Shown: positions 37,461 through 45,233 of the stretch, in pieces
Numbering within the stretch: position 1 is the stretch's first letter
Layout: every line of letters begins with the position of its first letter
From: Clostridia bacterium
GTDB lineage: Bacteria; Bacillota; Clostridia; Christensenellales; Aristaeellaceae
Assembly (NCBI GenBank): GCA_017936375.1
Contig: JAGBFR010000051.1
Span: forward strand, 1-48,770
Reading direction: 5' to 3'
DNA: 48,770 bases
The notes under the pieces: generated by a model
The model's database searches: none
What the model was told of the DNA's origin: nothing
The model's input: only the letters and a program-made list of their open reading frames with translations
Made by a program: the position numbers and the translations under genes

Positions 37461-38894
37461 ATGAACATTGGCAGATGGAAGAGCCCGGCTGCGCTCTGCG
37501 GCCTGATGACGGCGGCGCTGCTGCTCGTGCAGGCGGCGCTGATGGGCGCGGGGCTTTCGCATATTTCAGGCGCAGGGGAGGCGATGGCGCTCTCCGCGCT
37601 GTTTGCGCTGGTGTATGGCGGCGCGATGCTCGCCTATGCGCGCATGGCAAAGCCCGGAGCGGGGGAGATGCTCTTTGTCGGCGTGTTTGCCGCGGTGGCG
37701 ATGCTCGCCCGCACGGCGATGCTCGATTTTGAGACGGCGGACTACGTCTCCTTCCTGAGCAAGTGGACGCAGATGTTCCGCGAGGGCGGCTTTGCCCTGC
37801 TTGCGCAGAATGTGGGCGATTACAACCTGCTCTATCAGTACATTCTTCTGCTGATTGCGAAGATCCCGCTCTTTGATCTCTATCTGATCAAGTGGGTGAC
37901 GGTGATCTTTGATTATGTGCTGGCGGCGTCGATGCTGCTGGCGGCGCGGTACTACGCCGGGGACCGCGCGGGGAAGGCGGCGTTCCTGCTGGTGCTCGCG
38001 CTGCCTACGGTGCTGCTGGACGGCGCGTGCTGGGGCCAGTGCGACCCGGTCTATGTGTCGATGATCGTGCTGAGCCTGTATTTCCTTGAGACGGACCGCC
38101 CGATGCCATCGGCGGTGCTGCTCTCCTTCTCCTTTGCCTTTAAGCTGCAGACGATCTTCTTCTTCCCGGTCGTGCTGCTCGGGCTGCTGCAGCGGCGCTT
38201 TAAGCTGCGCCATGCGCTGGTCTTCTTCGCTGCGTATATCGTCACGATGATCCCGGCGCTCGCCGCGGGCCGCCCGTTTATCGATGCGCTCTCGGTCTAC
38301 GCCAATCAGTCGATGGGCCAGTACTATGACCGCCTGAGCTACAACGCGCCCAACCTCTATCTCTTCTTCCCGATGCTCGAGTTCGCCTCGAGTCAGGAGT
38401 TCACGTGGATGCGCTACATCCCCGGCATTGATGCGAAGGGCACCAACGAATACCTGACCGAGGCGCTGATGCCCGCGCTGCAGCATGCCGCGCTCTATGC
38501 CTGCGTGATCCTGACGCTCATCGCCGTCATCTACTGGCTGATCCACTATCGCGAGATCACGCCGGATATGACGCTGGAACTGGCGCTGTTCTTTGCGATC
38601 TTCCTGCCGTTTGTCATGCCGAAGATCCACGAGCGCTATTTCTTCATGGCGGATATGCTCTCCGTGCTCTATGCGGCCAAGCGCAGCGACCGCCGCTTCA
38701 TACCGCTGCTGGTGGTCGGCGCGTCGCTGATGAGCTACATTCCGTATCTGACGCGGCAGAGGCCGCTTGACGAGCGCTGGCTGGCGCTGATGATGTTTGC
38801 CGCGCTGGTGATCGTCACGCGCGATCTGCTTGCCGGCATGCGCAGAAACCGCGCCGCGCTGGCGGCAGAGGCGATGAAGGGAGGCGCGTGCTGA
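37461..38894 (+). CDS. Gpi18-like (COG5542) GT-C mannosyltransferase-type membrane protein
   Basis: The 477-residue polytopic protein has about ten to twelve helices and hallmarks of polyprenyl-phosphate-sugar-dependent transferases: an acidic early loop (AMLDFETADYVSFLSKW, near residue 90), the block DGACWGQCDPVYVSMIVLSLYFLE, FSFAFKLQTIFFFP, and a late KIHERYFFMADML. It probably adds a sugar outside the membrane. GGAGGC precedes ATG 37461; the earlier in-frame ATG at 37431 lies before it and is not supported. The next gene overlaps by one base. Confidence 0.8.
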   Translation: MNIGRWKSPAALCGLMTAALLLVQAALMGAGLSHISGAGEAMALSALFALVYGGAMLAYARMAKPGAGEMLFVGVFAAVAMLARTAMLDFETADYVSFLSKWTQMFREGGFALLAQNVGDYNLLYQYILLLIAKIPLFDLYLIKWVTVIFDYVLAASMLLAARYYAGDRAGKAAFLLVLALPTVLLDGACWGQCDPVYVSMIVLSLYFLETDRPMPSAVLLSFSFAFKLQTIFFFPVVLLGLLQRRFKLRHALVFFAAYIVTMIPALAAGRPFIDALSVYANQSMGQYYDRLSYNAPNLYLFFPMLEFASSQEFTWMRYIPGIDAKGTNEYLTEALMPALQHAALYACVILTLIAVIYWLIHYREITPDMTLELALFFAIFLPFVMPKIHERYFFMADMLSVLYAAKRSDRRFIPLLVVGASLMSYIPYLTRQRPLDERWLALMMFAALVIVTRDLLAGMRRNRAALAAEAMKGGAC

Positions 38895-40336
38895 TGAAGG
38901 CTGTCGGAAACAGGATTGCCGCGATGGCGTCTTCTCTTGATCGCGCGTGCACGCGGCTTCGCCTGCCGCTTGGCATGGCCTCGGCGCTGCTGCTCGCGGC
39001 GCTGATCGCGCTGCACAATATCTCGTCAGGCCCGCTCCACAACCTCAACGACATCGGCGGCTGGCATAACCGCGCGCTGTTCATCGCGATGACGGCGTGC
39101 GTGCATCTGGCGGCGATGGGCTGCGCGGCGGCGATGGGGAAGGTGCGCTTTTCCCGCGTGCTGCTGCGCCAGCTGATCCTGACGGCGGGCGTGTATATCC
39201 TGCTGCAGGGCATCAATCAAAAGACGTTCGCCTATGTGACGCAGGTGCAGCCCATCGTCCGCGCAATGGACGAGGGCGGGCTCGCCGCCGGGCTGGCGAT
39301 GGGGAGCAGCCTCTCCGCGCCCGCGCTGACGCTGCTTTACCTGATCACGCGCGGCCCGGTTTATGATATGTATCTGGTCAAGCTCTTTGCCATCGCCTGC
39401 CTGCTGGGGCTCTCGCTGCTGGCGGCGTATGCGGCGGACAGAAATGAGCTTGGCATCCGCGCGGAGGCGCTGCTCGCGCTGTGCATGATCCTGCCGCAGG
39501 GCTTCCTCAATGCGGCCTGCACGGCGCATATCGAGATCGCCGCTGCGCTGCTGACGGCGGTTTCGCTGGCGCTTTCCCTTAGCGACCGTCCGCGTATGCG
39601 CGGGGCATGGCTTTGTCTCGGCGCGGCTGCGGCGCTGAGCGGCGCTGCGCTCTATGCGCTGCCGGTGCTCCTGTACAGGGCGCGCGGCGCGCAGGCGGAG
39701 TGGCGCTTTGCCGGCATTGCCGCGGCGATTCCGCTTGCAGCGTGCATCCCGGCTATTCTCTGCGGCATGGGCGCGGGTGAGGCGATCGCCAGCCTGTTTC
39801 ATGCCCAGCTCGCCGTGCCGGATGTGGCCGGCGGCGCGCCGAATCTTCTGAGCATCCTGCCGCGCGCCAACCCGATGGAGACGACGGCGGCCTTCATGCT
39901 CGGGCGGCTGGAGGCGGTCGACCTTGTGACGAATGCGCAGCCCTTCTACACGCAGGCACACTTTGAGCAGATGGCGCTGGGGCTCTCCCTCGCCGGGCTT
40001 GCGCTGTATATGGGCGCGTGCGCGCTGGCGTGGCGCAGCGAAAAGCCTGCGCTGCACAGAGGGCTCATGCTGCTGCTTGCGGCGCTGATCTGCTGCCCGG
40101 CGGCGACGACCTCCTGCTGGCTGCTCGCGGATATCGCCTGCCTGTATGCGATCCTCGCCGCGCCGGCGCTTCGCCTGCCGGCCTGCCTTGTGCTCTTTGC
40201 GACGGCGGGCGGCAGCTGCTATCCTGCGCTGGGCGAGACGCTGCTGCCGCCGATGGCGGCGTTCCTGCTGTGCCTGATCGCGGCATGCATGCTGTTTGAT
40301 GTGATTCCCATGGGCGTGAAGGCCCGGAAGGAGTAA
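38894..40336 (+). CDS. Polytopic membrane protein, partner of the Gpi18-like protein
   Basis: I do not recognise a named family. The 480-residue protein has about eleven hydrophobic helices and an architecture parallel to the preceding gene: an acidic, Asn-rich first outer loop (HNISSGPLHNLNDIGGWHNR) and a block ALCMILPQGFLNAACTAHIEIAAALLTAVSLALS that mirrors the gene-1 region before its WGQCD motif. A second GT-C-like transferase or a diverged duplicate is plausible. ATG 38894 shares one base with the upstream stop (TGATG), with AGGGAGG 9 bases upstream, so translation is coupled. The KARKE tail is followed closely by the DUF1934 gene. Confidence 0.6.
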   Translation: MKAVGNRIAAMASSLDRACTRLRLPLGMASALLLAALIALHNISSGPLHNLNDIGGWHNRALFIAMTACVHLAAMGCAAAMGKVRFSRVLLRQLILTAGVYILLQGINQKTFAYVTQVQPIVRAMDEGGLAAGLAMGSSLSAPALTLLYLITRGPVYDMYLVKLFAIACLLGLSLLAAYAADRNELGIRAEALLALCMILPQGFLNAACTAHIEIAAALLTAVSLALSLSDRPRMRGAWLCLGAAAALSGAALYALPVLLYRARGAQAEWRFAGIAAAIPLAACIPAILCGMGAGEAIASLFHAQLAVPDVAGGAPNLLSILPRANPMETTAAFMLGRLEAVDLVTNAQPFYTQAHFEQMALGLSLAGLALYMGACALAWRSEKPALHRGLMLLLAALICCPAATTSCWLLADIACLYAILAAPALRLPACLVLFATAGGSCYPALGETLLPPMAAFLLCLIAACMLFDVIPMGVKARKE

Positions 40337-40339
40337 GTG

Positions 40340-40759
40340 ATGAATGATGAGATGAACGTCCGGGTGAAGATTGTCTCGCGCATGCGGGAGCCGGGCGGCG
40401 ATGTGAATGAAATCAAGAATGCGCGGCGCGGCCTCCTGCGGCGCACGGCGCAGGGCGTGGAGATCACCTACGACGAGGAGCAGGACGGCGAGAAGGCGCG
40501 CATCACCCTGAGCACACAGGGGAAGGCGGCGCGCATGCTGCGCCGGGGCATGACGAGCGCGGAGCTCAGGTTCATCCCCGGAGAGCGCACGTCCAGCGCG
40601 TACGTGACGCTTTACGGCGATATCCCGGTGATGATCGACACGCGCAGCGTCAGCCTTGTGGACGAGGCACGCGGCGGCGTGCTGGCGCTTGACTATGACT
40701 GCTACGTCAGCGGAGAGATGACCTACAGCACGAGGTTCGAGCTGACATGGCGCGTGTGA
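40340..40759 (+). CDS. DUF1934 (YwiB-like) beta-barrel protein
   Basis: The 139-residue cytoplasmic protein fits the DUF1934 family: a calycin-like barrel beginning VRVKIVSRMREPGGD and ending with the VSLVDEARGGVLALDYDCYVSGEMTYSTRFEL strands. Its function is not established. ATG 40340 is 6 bases after GGAAGGAG; a GTG at 40337 is too close. It starts 3 bases after the membrane-protein stop and its end overlaps the next gene by 13 bases, so these genes form a tightly coupled operon. Confidence 0.85.
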   Translation: MNDEMNVRVKIVSRMREPGGDVNEIKNARRGLLRRTAQGVEITYDEEQDGEKARITLSTQGKAARMLRRGMTSAELRFIPGERTSSAYVTLYGDIPVMIDTRSVSLVDEARGGVLALDYDCYVSGEMTYSTRFELTWRV

Positions 40760-41307
40760 CGGGGAATCCTGCGCTGGCCCTGCGCACCCGTGCGCGGGAG
40801 GCGATCTTTGCCGCCGGAGGGCGCGGGTTTGTGCGCTTTCTGCCGGAAGGCGGGGCGCTGCTGGTGACGGATGCGGCCCGGCGGACGGACGCGGCGCAGA
40901 TCGAGGCGGCGCTGATTCGGGCGGGCTTTGACTGCGCGCAGGAGAGGGAGGGGCTGATCGCCTTCTCCCCGTCGGACGCGGCGATCACAGCGCTGACGGA
41001 CGGCCCTGCGCCGCAGCTTGAAATCGACTGGGATGGCCCGCTGCACCCTGCGCAGGCGCTGGCGGACAGATTCCTGCGGCGGGAACGCGCTGCGCTCACC
41101 GATGACGGGCGGCAGCTGATCCTTGAGACGCTTCGCGTGGGCTACCTGCCTGCGGAGCGGCTTGGCGAGGGAATGGACGTCCTCCGCGCGCGCGCGGCGG
41201 CAATGCTGCGCGGCGGCGATATCAGCGGGATGGCCGAGGCGGGCCGCCTGCTGGCGATGATGCTGATGACCCATGAAGAACAGACGGATGGGAGGGTTTC
41301 GGAATGA
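40747..41307 (+). CDS. Hypothetical protein between DUF1934 and the metal-dependent hydrolase
   Basis: The 186-residue product is unrecognised. It is soluble, Ala/Arg-rich and predicted mostly helical, with an N-terminal alpha/beta part (residues about 1-80, containing GFVRFLPEGGALLVTDAARR) and a helical C-terminal half (LGEGMDVLRARAAAMLR). Coding is supported by its tight packing: it overlaps DUF1934 by 13 bases and the next gene by 4 (ATGA). In Bacillus a DUF1934 gene (ywiB) lies beside argS, but this is not an ArgS part. Confidence 0.7.
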   Translation: MARVTGNPALALRTRAREAIFAAGGRGFVRFLPEGGALLVTDAARRTDAAQIEAALIRAGFDCAQEREGLIAFSPSDAAITALTDGPAPQLEIDWDGPLHPAQALADRFLRRERAALTDDGRQLILETLRVGYLPAERLGEGMDVLRARAAAMLRGGDISGMAEAGRLLAMMLMTHEEQTDGRVSE

Positions 41308-41942
41308 AAATCGAATGGATTGGACACGCATGCTTCAGGCTCACGGCCAAGGACGGCACGGCAGTCATCACCGACCCGTATGACCCGAGCGTGGGTGCGA
41401 AGATGGTGCCGCTTAAGGCGGACCTGATCACCATGAGCCATGAGCACCACGACCACAACGAGACGCAGATGATCGTGGGCAGCCCGATGATCCTGCACGG
41501 CACGGAGAATGGACAGGCGGGCGGCGTCCTGACGACGGCTTGCCCGTCGTATCACGACGATGTGCAGGGCGCCAAGCGCGGCCCGAACGCCATCCGCATC
41601 TTCCTCGCCGACGGGGCGAAGGTCGTGCACATGGGCGATCAGGGCTGCATGCCGGACGAGAAGGTGATGGAGGCGATCGCCGGGGCGGACGTGATGATGA
41701 TCCCCGTCGGCGGCACGTACACCGTCGACGCACAGGGTGCGAAGGCGATCATCGAGGCGGCAAGGCCGCGCTGCGTGATCCCGATGCATGTGAAGACAAA
41801 GGGCTGCGGCTATCCCATCGCGCCGGTGGACGCCTTCCTTGAGGCGATGGGCGTGCCGGGGCTTGCGGCCGCGGCTGCGCTGGATACGGCGGACGATGCG
41901 CAGGGCGTCGTGCTGCTCGCGCCGCAGGCGGACGCGCTGTGA
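41304..41942 (+). CDS. Metal-dependent hydrolase, metallo-beta-lactamase fold (UlaG/UPF0173-like)
   Basis: The 212-residue enzyme has the HxHxDH motif as SHEHHDHNE (near residue 46) and further metal ligands in TTACPSYHDD, VHMGDQGC and VIPMHVKT. The KIEWIGHACFRLTAKDG start is typical of the UlaG/UPF0173 branch, whose members act on cyclic or lactone-type substrates or nucleic-acid-related phosphoesters. Substrate unknown. It overlaps its upstream neighbour by ATGA and the downstream one by GTGA, so it is part of the same translationally coupled operon. Confidence 0.88.
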   Translation: MKIEWIGHACFRLTAKDGTAVITDPYDPSVGAKMVPLKADLITMSHEHHDHNETQMIVGSPMILHGTENGQAGGVLTTACPSYHDDVQGAKRGPNAIRIFLADGAKVVHMGDQGCMPDEKVMEAIAGADVMMIPVGGTYTVDAQGAKAIIEAARPRCVIPMHVKTKGCGYPIAPVDAFLEAMGVPGLAAAAALDTADDAQGVVLLAPQADAL

Positions 41943-43141
41943 TCGCGCTCAGCAAGGCGCAGGCGCGCCGGTTCATCCTGCTGCATCAGGGGCTGCTGGG
42001 CGAGCATCGCTTCATCGGGAAGGACGGCGCGTATGCGTATGTCCGGCAGGCGGGGTGCATCCAGTTTGACCCGGTGGACGCCTGCGGCAAAAACGCGGAA
42101 TTGACGCTCTTTTCCCGCGTGAAGGGCTGCACGAAGAAGACGCTGCACGAGCTGCTTTATGCCGACAGGAAGCTGATCGACTACATGGACAAGCAGCTGG
42201 CCATCTTCCCCGCGGAGGACTGGCCGTACTTTGCGCGCTATCGCCGTAAGGCCATCGAGTGCGGGCGGCAGTTTGAGGGGCTTGCAGCGCTTGAAGAACA
42301 GGCGAAGGCGTATATGGCGGAGCATGGCCCCGTCGATTCGGACACGCTGCCCATCGAGGGCGAAATTGAGTGGCATTCTGCGATCCATTGGAGCGGAAAC
42401 TGGCATGGCAAGAGCAACGCCGCCCGCTCCGTGCTCGAGCAGCTCTATTCTGCGGGCGAGCTGGTGATCCACCACAAGACGGGCTCGCGCAAGACATATG
42501 ATCTGGCGCGCCGCCACCTGCCCGGAGCGCTGCTGGATGCGCCCGATCCGCTCCCGGACGAGCAGGATCACATCACATGGCGCGTGCTGCGGCGCATCGG
42601 CGCGGTCGGTCTCCTATGGAACAGGCCGTCGGATGCGTGGCTGGGCATCTGGGGCATGGACAACGAAAAGCGGAATACGGCCTTTGAGCAGCTGACGGCG
42701 CGGGGCGAGATCTTCCCCGTGCAGGTCGAGGGCGTCCGCGGGCCGCTCTACTGCCGCGAATGCGACAGGCAGACGCTGGAGATGGCGATGAGCGGCGAGG
42801 CGCTGAAGGCACGCTGCGAGGCGGTCGCCCCGCTGGATCCCATGATGTGGGACAGGAAGCTGATCCGCGCGCTGTTCGGCTTTGAGTATTCGTGGGAGAT
42901 CTATACGCCTGCGGAAAAGCGGAAGTATGGCTACTATGTGCTGCCGCTCGTGTATGGCGAGGGATTCGCCGGGCGCGTGGAGGCCGTGCGGGATGAGAAG
43001 GCGGGCGCGCTGCGCGTGCGCCATGTCTGGCTGGAGGACGGCGTGCGCGGAACGAAGAAGCTGGGCGCCGCCGTGCGCAGCTGCATGAAGCGGCTGGCGA
43101 AATTCAACGGATGCAAAGCGATCATTTTTGAAGAGGAATAA
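41939..43141 (+). CDS. YcaQ/AlkX-type winged-helix DNA glycosylase (HTH_42)
   Basis: The 400-residue protein belongs to the HTH_42 family, which unhooks DNA interstrand crosslinks and excises bulky alkylated bases. Three winged-helix units and a C-terminal barrel are recognisable: SKAQARRFILLHQGL at the start, CIQFDPVD near residue 40 with the catalytic Q-x-D of the YcaQ branch (versus Q-x-Q in AlkZ), HSAIHWSGNWHGKSNAA, and LDPMMWDRKLIRALFGFEYSWEIYTPAEKRKYGYYVLP. It starts at GTG within the upstream stop. The stop at 43141 is three bases before the structured repeat. A role in genotoxin defence is inferred. Confidence 0.85.
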   Translation: MIALSKAQARRFILLHQGLLGEHRFIGKDGAYAYVRQAGCIQFDPVDACGKNAELTLFSRVKGCTKKTLHELLYADRKLIDYMDKQLAIFPAEDWPYFARYRRKAIECGRQFEGLAALEEQAKAYMAEHGPVDSDTLPIEGEIEWHSAIHWSGNWHGKSNAARSVLEQLYSAGELVIHHKTGSRKTYDLARRHLPGALLDAPDPLPDEQDHITWRVLRRIGAVGLLWNRPSDAWLGIWGMDNEKRNTAFEQLTARGEIFPVQVEGVRGPLYCRECDRQTLEMAMSGEALKARCEAVAPLDPMMWDRKLIRALFGFEYSWEIYTPAEKRKYGYYVLPLVYGEGFAGRVEAVRDEKAGALRVRHVWLEDGVRGTKKLGAAVRSCMKRLAKFNGCKAIIFEEE

Positions 43142-43143
43142 AG

Positions 43144-43422
43144 AAGGAACTGTCAGGATAAGGGACCAACTATTCTAAGAAAACTAAGTATTTTGCGGCC
43201 GAAGGTTTCCAAAGGGACCGAAGCCAGACGCGCCCAGTGGGCGAAACAGGCTGGCGAAGCGTCGGGAATCGCAAGGAGCCATAGGCGACTATGCGAGTTC
43301 CCCGGATCGAGCGGAAAGCCCTTTGGCGGGGCGATGGGGCAGAGCCCCATTCCCTGGACGGCAGAGTATACTTAGAAGAAGTGCTTCTTAGAATGCCTGG
43401 TTCTATCCTGACAGTCCTTTTT
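43144..43422 (+). repeat. Structured repeat element, copy 2: conserved core nested in terminator-like arms
   Basis: Long arms frame it: ACTGTCAGGATA (43149-43160) with TATCCTGACAGT (43404-43415), ATTCTAAGAA (43172-43181) with TTCTTAGAAT (43385-43394), and CTAAGTAT (43184-43191) with ATACTTAG (43368-43375), ending in CCTTTTT (43416-43422). Inside lies the core 43197-43351, about 90% identical to 17211-17366. Its hairpin region pairs at 43223-43227/43251-43255 and 43231-43235/43239-43243. The arms share no sequence with those of copy 1, though both sets pair and both lead into T's. It sits between convergent genes, three bases after the ycaQ-like stop. Confidence 0.85.
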
Positions 43423-43433
43423 GTTATGCAGGG

Positions 43434-44285
43434 TTATCGCTTTCGATACTCCGACGGGGACTGCAGAAAGCTCTTGCGGAACTGGCTGCTGAAGTGATAG
43501 GGGTCATAGCCCACGGCCTCGGCGACGTCGGAGATGGTCATCTCCGAATTGTGCAGCAGCAGGCGCGCGCGGACCATCTTGTGCCTGGTGATGACCTCCT
43601 GGGTGGAGCAGTTCATGACGCTGCGGCTGCAGCGGTAGAGATAGCTCTGGGAGACCTGCAGCGCGCGGCAGATTTCATCCACACGGACGGGCTCGGCGAT
43701 GTGCTCGTCGATATAGGCGAGGAGGCGGTCGATGATCGCCTGCTCCTTGGCGCTCACGGCGGTGAGCGCGCTGGCCTGCGGCAGGGTGCGCGAGATGCGG
43801 ACGATGAGCTCGGTGATGAGCGCGTGCAGGCGCGCATAGCCGCCGTCGCGCCCCTCGCGGATATCGGCATAGACGGCGCGCAGGAGATCAAAGTCGCTCT
43901 GTGTCAGCAGAGCGTCATATTGACAGATATTTGCCGCATTCAGGCGCGTGAGGAAGGCCTGCTCGTGCGTGACAGGAATGATATTGAAAAAAATCTCGAA
44001 GGAATTGACCTGCTCATAGGTCTTTGCGCTGTACACCGTATACGGCGGAATAAGCACGGCGGAGCCTGCGCCGATGTGCAGATGCGTGTCCCCGGCGGTG
44101 ATTTCAGCCTCGCCGCTCTCCTGCAGGACGAGCTTGATGCAGGTGCTGACGATATTATTGAGCGATTTATTGTCCTGCTGCGGCCAGTTGGTGAAGTAGA
44201 CGATGTCGTAACGGAAGCCGGAGAGGAACGAGGAGAGCGGATCCGGGCTGATTCTGAAGCGGTTGAGGCGGATGGATGGTTTCAT
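43434..44285 (-). CDS. AraC family transcriptional regulator
   Basis: The 283-residue protein has an N-terminal cupin-type ligand domain (residues about 25-110, with SGEAEITAGDTHLHIGAGSAVLIPPYTVY) and a C-terminal double helix-turn-helix (about 185-283, with EPVRVDEICRALQVSQSYLYRCSRSVMN and MTISDVAEAVGYDPYHFSSQFRKSFLQSPSEYRKR). CGGAGG precedes the ATG. It is divergent from the flavoprotein remnant at 44434, which was presumably its target, the usual AraC arrangement. The intervening 148 bases are AT-rich and should hold operators. The regulator itself is intact although its neighbour is destroyed. Confidence 0.92.
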   Translation of the reverse strand: MKPSIRLNRFRISPDPLSSFLSGFRYDIVYFTNWPQQDNKSLNNIVSTCIKLVLQESGEAEITAGDTHLHIGAGSAVLIPPYTVYSAKTYEQVNSFEIFFNIIPVTHEQAFLTRLNAANICQYDALLTQSDFDLLRAVYADIREGRDGGYARLHALITELIVRISRTLPQASALTAVSAKEQAIIDRLLAYIDEHIAEPVRVDEICRALQVSQSYLYRCSRSVMNCSTQEVITRHKMVRARLLLHNSEMTISDVAEAVGYDPYHFSSQFRKSFLQSPSEYRKR

Positions 44286-44433
44286 AAATCCTCCGGTTCT
44301 GGACTGATTTTTATAAAAAGAAATGGAATGTTCATGTTAATCTTTTCTCAAACAGTATACCATATATTTACCTTAACGGAAAGGGGCATGGCGAAATCCG
44401 CTCCTTTCTGCATAAAATGAGGAGGAAAGAAAC
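44286..44433. promoter_or_regulatory. Divergent regulatory region between the AraC gene and the flavoprotein remnant
   Basis: This AT-rich stretch (with TATACCATATATTTACC near 44356-44372) contrasts with the GC-rich surroundings and should contain both promoters and AraC-type half sites. I could not fix a convincing -35/-10 pair. Confidence 0.4.
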
Positions 44434-45167
44434 ATGAAGAAATGGCTCAAGAAGTCCCTCGTCATGGCGCTCGTGTGCGTGATGATGATGGCGGCTGCGT
44501 GCCGGTGAGCGGCTTCCAGGCGTCCCTGCGCTGCAACATCAACTACAACGGCGCGATCTGGGTGAACACCGCCGGCGAGCGCGTCTTCAACGAGCCGAAG
44601 GCGTCCTCCATGGACAAGCGCACCATCTGGCGCACCGCCGATCAGAACACCATCTACGTCGTCCTGTCCGAGAGCATGCTCTCTGAGGAGGCCGCCCTGT
44701 TCTCCGGCATGATGAGCAACTCCGCGCCCTTCACCAACGAGGAGAAGATCGCCGAGCTGATCGAGCTGGGCTACATGTTCAAGGCTGACACCATCGAGGA
44801 GCTGGGCGAGAAGATCGGCGCTGCGAAGCTGGCCGAGACCGTCGCCATGTACAACGAGGACGTCAAGGCCGGCGCTGACAGCGTGTTTGGCCGCGTGGAT
44901 AACCTCGTCTCCTTCGAGGAAGGCCCGTACTACGCCGTTTACACCTGGCCCTACCTGATGATGACCGCGGGCGGCCCGCGCATCAACGGCGATGGCGCCC
45001 TCGTCCGTGAGGACGGCTCCGTCATCGGCGGCGTCTACCTCGCCGGCGAAATCATCGGTTCCGCGAACGTTGCCGGCCACAACACCATCGGCGGCATCGG
45101 CCACGGCCTGTGCGCGACCTGGGGCCGCATCTCTGCGGAGAGCGCCGTCAAGAACGCCGGCAAGTAA
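44434..45167 (+). pseudogene. Gutted lipoprotein flavoreductase gene: signal peptide joined to a C-terminal FAD domain
   Basis: AGGAGG and ATG 44434 start a lipoprotein signal peptide (MKKWLKKSLVMALVCVMMMA, then AACR) that hits TGA at 44506-44508. In another frame, about 220 codons from SGFQASLRCNINYNGAIWV to the end encode the C-terminal half of an FMN/FAD-dependent fumarate/urocanate-reductase-like protein, with MFKADTIEELGEKIG, EEGPYYAVYTWPYLMM and GEIIGSANVAGHNTIGGIGHGL. The FMN-binding domain and FAD Rossmann region are missing, so a deletion of several hundred codons plus a frameshift fell at about 44500. The intact relative would be a secreted electron-accepting reductase. A shorter non-secreted product from ATG 44442 is possible but would lack the active domain. 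Confidence 0.75.
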
Positions 45168-45194
45168 TCTTTGCTGAGCGATTCAGGTCCATAG

Positions 45195-45232
45195 TAAAAA
45201 AGAGCTGCCTCCTTCGGGAGGCAGCTTTTTCT
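45195..45232. terminator. Bidirectional terminator
   Basis: AAAAAGAGCTGCCTCC and GGAGGCAGCTTTTT form an 11-bp stem with a TTCG loop, T-rich on both strands, between the flavoprotein remnant and the convergent phosphoesterase gene. Confidence 0.92.
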
Positions 45233-45233
45233 G

